NCBI RefSeq assembly: GCF_013401555.1
Contig: NZ_CP058552.1
Location: forward strand, 3,162,001-3,226,000
From: Paenibacillus sp. E222
GTDB lineage: Bacteria > Bacillota > Bacilli > Paenibacillales > Paenibacillaceae
Length of the DNA: 64,000 nt
Direction of reading: 5' to 3'
In this document: positions 61,744 to 64,000 of the stretch, piece after piece
Layout of the letters: the number at the start of each line of letters is the position of its first letter
Position numbering within the stretch: the stretch's first letter is position 1
Made by a program: the position numbers and the translations under genes
Notes under the pieces: model-generated
What the model was told of the DNA's origin: nothing
The model's database searches: none
The model's input: the letters and a program-made list of their open reading frames with translations, nothing else

Positions 61744-61770
61744 GGAGCCTGTCATCAGCGGGCTCTTTTA
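61744..61770 (+). terminator. Terminator after rnhA
   Basis: GAGCC (61745-61749) with GGCTC (61761-61765), followed by TTTT. It lies about 110 bases past the rnhA stop. Confidence 0.6.
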
Positions 61771-61829
61771 TATTTATGGACCTTAAAATCCATAACATGT
61801 TGAAAGAGTATACTTTGCAGGAGGCAGAC

Positions 61830-62699
61830 ATGAGTTCCATTTATAGAAGTGAAGAAGGCAAGAACAGCATACTTGAGGAATACGAAGCGTATGTTGAGCA
61901 ATTGGGCGAAGGTTTTACACGAGAGTACGTCGAGACACGTTTTGGACAAACGCATGTTTTATTAACAGGTCCAGAAGACGGTAAGCCGCTATTTATTCTC
62001 CAGGGCGGAAATTGTGTGAATCCGATGACGTTGTCATGGTTTTCTTCCCTATTCAAAGATTACCGGATTATCGCGCCGGATACGATCGGTCATCCAGGCT
62101 ACAGTGAAGAAACACGAATTTCGGCAAGGTTTGATAGTTTGGCTTTGTGGATTTCTGATTTGCTGGACCACTACAAGATCGAAAAAAGTGCGTTTATCGG
62201 TCCTTCCTTTGGAGGCGGAATTATCCTAAGACTGGCAACTTACATTCCGGACCGAATTGCATGTTCTGTTCTGGTAGCACCCGCTGGACTGGCCGTAGGA
62301 TCCAAAATTAAAATGGCTCAGGATATCGTGTTGCCACTCGTAACGTACAAAATGACTTCTTCTCCAACTTCTTTGCAAAAGATCGCGGATATCATGTCAT
62401 GCAGTTGTATGAAAGAAATAGATAAAAATATAATCGGGAAAATCTTCAAATACGTCAGTCTGGAGCAGGATATGCCCAAGCTTACGGAGCAGGAGGAATT
62501 GGTAAATTATACATCGCCAACACTGCTCTTGGTGGGAGAGAAGGATGTCTTTTTCCCGGCAGATAAGGTCATTGAAAGAGCTCAGAAGATTATTCCGAAT
62601 GTCAAAGCAATCAAATACGACACAGGTCATTTCCCATCTCAAGACGTGTTGATGCAGATGAACCAAGAAATTCAGCAATTTTTACAGAAGAATTATTAA
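61830..62699 (+). CDS. Alpha/beta hydrolase
   Basis: A 289-residue cytoplasmic hydrolase. LFILQGGNCVNPMTLSWFSSLFKDY is the oxyanion region, APDTIGHPGYS a typical loop, FIGPSFGGGIILRLA the nucleophile elbow (Ser near 133), VGEKDVFFP the Asp and YDTGHFPS the His. It resembles small carboxylesterases and hydrolases of unknown substrate. AGGAGG (61819-61824) supports the ATG at 61830; the longer frame from 61776 overlaps that site. Single gene. Confidence 0.85.
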   Translation: MSSIYRSEEGKNSILEEYEAYVEQLGEGFTREYVETRFGQTHVLLTGPEDGKPLFILQGGNCVNPMTLSWFSSLFKDYRIIAPDTIGHPGYSEETRISARFDSLALWISDLLDHYKIEKSAFIGPSFGGGIILRLATYIPDRIACSVLVAPAGLAVGSKIKMAQDIVLPLVTYKMTSSPTSLQKIADIMSCSCMKEIDKNIIGKIFKYVSLEQDMPKLTEQEELVNYTSPTLLLVGEKDVFFPADKVIERAQKIIPNVKAIKYDTGHFPSQDVLMQMNQEIQQFLQKNY

Positions 62700-62853
62700 A
62701 TTTAGAAAATTTTAATTTTTCCGCATGGTTGTGATTCAAATTGCATCATTTGGTTTATATAGATGGTTGGCGATGAAACGCCTGTCTGGTTGGACTGAAT
62801 GATGCAACATGCGGCAAGTCTTCCGATCGACAAGGTTGAAAAGAGGGTCTGTT

Positions 62854-63843
62854 ATGAAAAAGGACAATTGCAAAATGGCATTGCAGCGCAATGTAATTTT
62901 AAACGATACATATCAGGTAAGACATCTCATGGCCAGCAGTGAGCTGGCTATTGTATATGCAGGAAGAGATCGGAATACAGGTGCTAAGGTAGCGATCAAG
63001 GAATTTTTCCCGCAAAGGTTGGCAGCACGTCAGGCTGACAAACGGGGAGTGTTCTGTTCTTCACGAGGGTTTAGTGGTCAGTATCAGGAACTTCTTGCTG
63101 CATTTTTGGTAGAAGGAGAGCTGTTATCCACGTTGAATCATCCTCATATTGTTACGTACGTGGATCATTTCGAAGAAAATGATACAGGGTATCTTGTTAT
63201 GGAATACTGCACAGGCGTAACCTTGACCGAATATCTGATTGAGCGAAATCATGCGCTGGACGCGGCGTTTATTACGGAGACATTACTTCCGCTGGTAGAT
63301 ACACTGGACTATATTCATAAGCAGGGAATTCTTCATCGTGATGTGAAGCCATCCAATATTATGGTGATGGAAGACGGTACGCCCAAACTACTGGACTTCG
63401 GTTCAGCAGCTCGCTGGCCTGTACAATCCGGGGAAAAACAGGCGATCTTTACATCGGCAGGGTATTCGCCGCTTGAGTTCTACTCCGAGAAATCCAGTCA
63501 GGGACCGATGTCAGACATATATAGCCTGGCAGCGTTGCTTCATTATTGGACATGCGGGCAGCCACCTATGGATGTAAAACAGCGACTGTTTCGCGATGAA
63601 TTGCCATCTGTGCGTTCTCATAATGAGTATGTGAACCGGTGGCTCGCACGCGTTATTCACTGGGGATTATCGGTTCGTTCCGAGCAACGCTGTGCTTCTC
63701 TCGCTTGGGTTAAGAGATCACTTCAAGTACAAGCCTGGATGTGGAAAATACGCAAACCTGGCACGGTTGAATGGGCTTTGGCTGAGAATGAACATACCCA
63801 AATCTATGAAGCAGAGCCGAAGAAACAGCATGAGACGGCTTGA
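62854..63843 (+). CDS. Serine/threonine protein kinase
   Basis: A 329-residue Hanks-type kinase without a membrane segment. The ATP-binding Lys lies in VAIKEFFPQR (near 50), the catalytic loop is ILHRDVKPSNIMV (near 160) and the metal motif LLDFGSA (near 183). The activation-loop end GYSPLEFYSEKSSQGPMSDIYSLAALLHYWTCG resembles cytoplasmic kinases of Bacillales and of type VII or FHA-linked loci. There are no PASTA repeats. The ATG at 62854 follows GAGGG; a longer frame from 62809 lacks a site. No phosphatase or obvious substrate gene is adjacent. Confidence 0.88.
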   Translation: MKKDNCKMALQRNVILNDTYQVRHLMASSELAIVYAGRDRNTGAKVAIKEFFPQRLAARQADKRGVFCSSRGFSGQYQELLAAFLVEGELLSTLNHPHIVTYVDHFEENDTGYLVMEYCTGVTLTEYLIERNHALDAAFITETLLPLVDTLDYIHKQGILHRDVKPSNIMVMEDGTPKLLDFGSAARWPVQSGEKQAIFTSAGYSPLEFYSEKSSQGPMSDIYSLAALLHYWTCGQPPMDVKQRLFRDELPSVRSHNEYVNRWLARVIHWGLSVRSEQRCASLAWVKRSLQVQAWMWKIRKPGTVEWALAENEHTQIYEAEPKKQHETA

Positions 63844-63880
63844 TTGCAGCCTGATCTTATACATATAGTCGTAACAAACA

Positions 63881-63921
63881 AGTCAGTTTGGTCCTTACAC
63901 GGATCGAACTGGCTTTTTTTT
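63881..63921 (+). terminator. Terminator after the kinase gene
   Basis: AGTCAGTTTGGTCC (63881-63894) pairs with GGATCGAACTGGCT (63901-63914) with a few mismatches, followed by a T7 run. Confidence 0.8.
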
Positions 63922-64000
63922 GTGTTTTATTAGCCTAAAAGAAAAATTATTTCTTTTTTTAATTTATTTCTGGAAGAATACTTCATTCTAACTCCAGGGT

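Overview
The window reads as a chromosomal segment of a spore-forming, plant-polysaccharide-degrading Gram-positive bacterium, most probably Paenibacillus. The evidence is an intact sporulation sigma factor gene (sigK), a collagen-like spore-surface protein with a BclB-type C-terminus, LplA/LplB/LplC-style oligosaccharide ABC import genes beside a membrane-bound AraC-family regulator, an XynD-type arabinoxylan hydrolase, strong AGGAGG ribosome binding sites, and many TTG/GTG starts. No rRNA, tRNA or CRISPR array was recognised.

Layout. 0-7.2 kb: a short-chain dehydrogenase, a TetR regulator, a CueP-like copper protein, a Fur-box-controlled iron-siderophore binding protein with a fused double permease, and an aminotransferase. 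7.2-11.8 kb: two secreted GH43 enzymes for arabinoxylan, behind a cre-like site and a perfect 28-bp palindrome. 11.9-13.7 kb: a lipoprotein and a leucine-rich-repeat protein. 13.7-27.7 kb: an apparent amino-sugar glycan locus. It has a divergent AraC sensor-regulator, two permeases, a solute-binding lipoprotein, a secreted GH18-like protein, nagB, nagA, and a GH20-GH3 fusion gene that this sequence splits by a one-base frameshift. 27.9-31.3 kb: a CPBP protease, an SDR, an HxlR regulator, a structured palindromic element with terminal inverted repeats, and a flavodoxin-fold quinone reductase.

31.6-33.5 kb holds two spore-surface-type proteins that share an N-terminal domain; one carries a long collagen-like region. 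33.7-42.5 kb is a patchwork of small accessory modules: DoxX/HxlR, ankyrin/APH-like kinase, an orphan Imm11-like immunity protein, TetR/CPBP, a secreted acetamidase-like protein, and an IS200-type element. Module borders in this stretch carry decayed copies of the 3' end of the sulfurtransferase gene that sits intact at 42.5-43.3 kb. 43.4-51.5 kb: a drug/metabolite transporter, a polysaccharide deacetylase, lipoproteins, an acetyltransferase, an ADP-ribosylglycohydrolase, an MFS transporter and a secreted esterase. 52-53.3 kb: a 59-residue small protein, sigK, and a decayed duplicate of the sigK 3' end. 53.3-58 kb: a MarR-controlled hydrolase and a second iron ABC system with a shared Fur box. 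58-64 kb: a TetR regulator divergent from ssuD, a HEAT-repeat protein, an RNase HI with an N-terminal hybrid-binding domain, an alpha/beta hydrolase and a Ser/Thr kinase.

How the genes work together. The secreted GH43 enzymes and the CE1 esterase fit arabinoxylan side-chain removal. The 13.7-27.7 kb locus fits import of N-acetylhexosamine oligosaccharides, cytoplasmic trimming by GH20 and GH3 domains, and NagA/NagB entry to fructose-6-phosphate. It lacks a transport ATPase and a GlcNAc kinase, which must come from elsewhere. The two iron systems share the Fur regulon; the first lacks its own ATPase. The most unusual signals are the GH20-GH3 fusion with its frameshift and internal repeat, the repeated sulfurtransferase tails, the sigK tail duplicate and the structured element at 30.4-30.6 kb.
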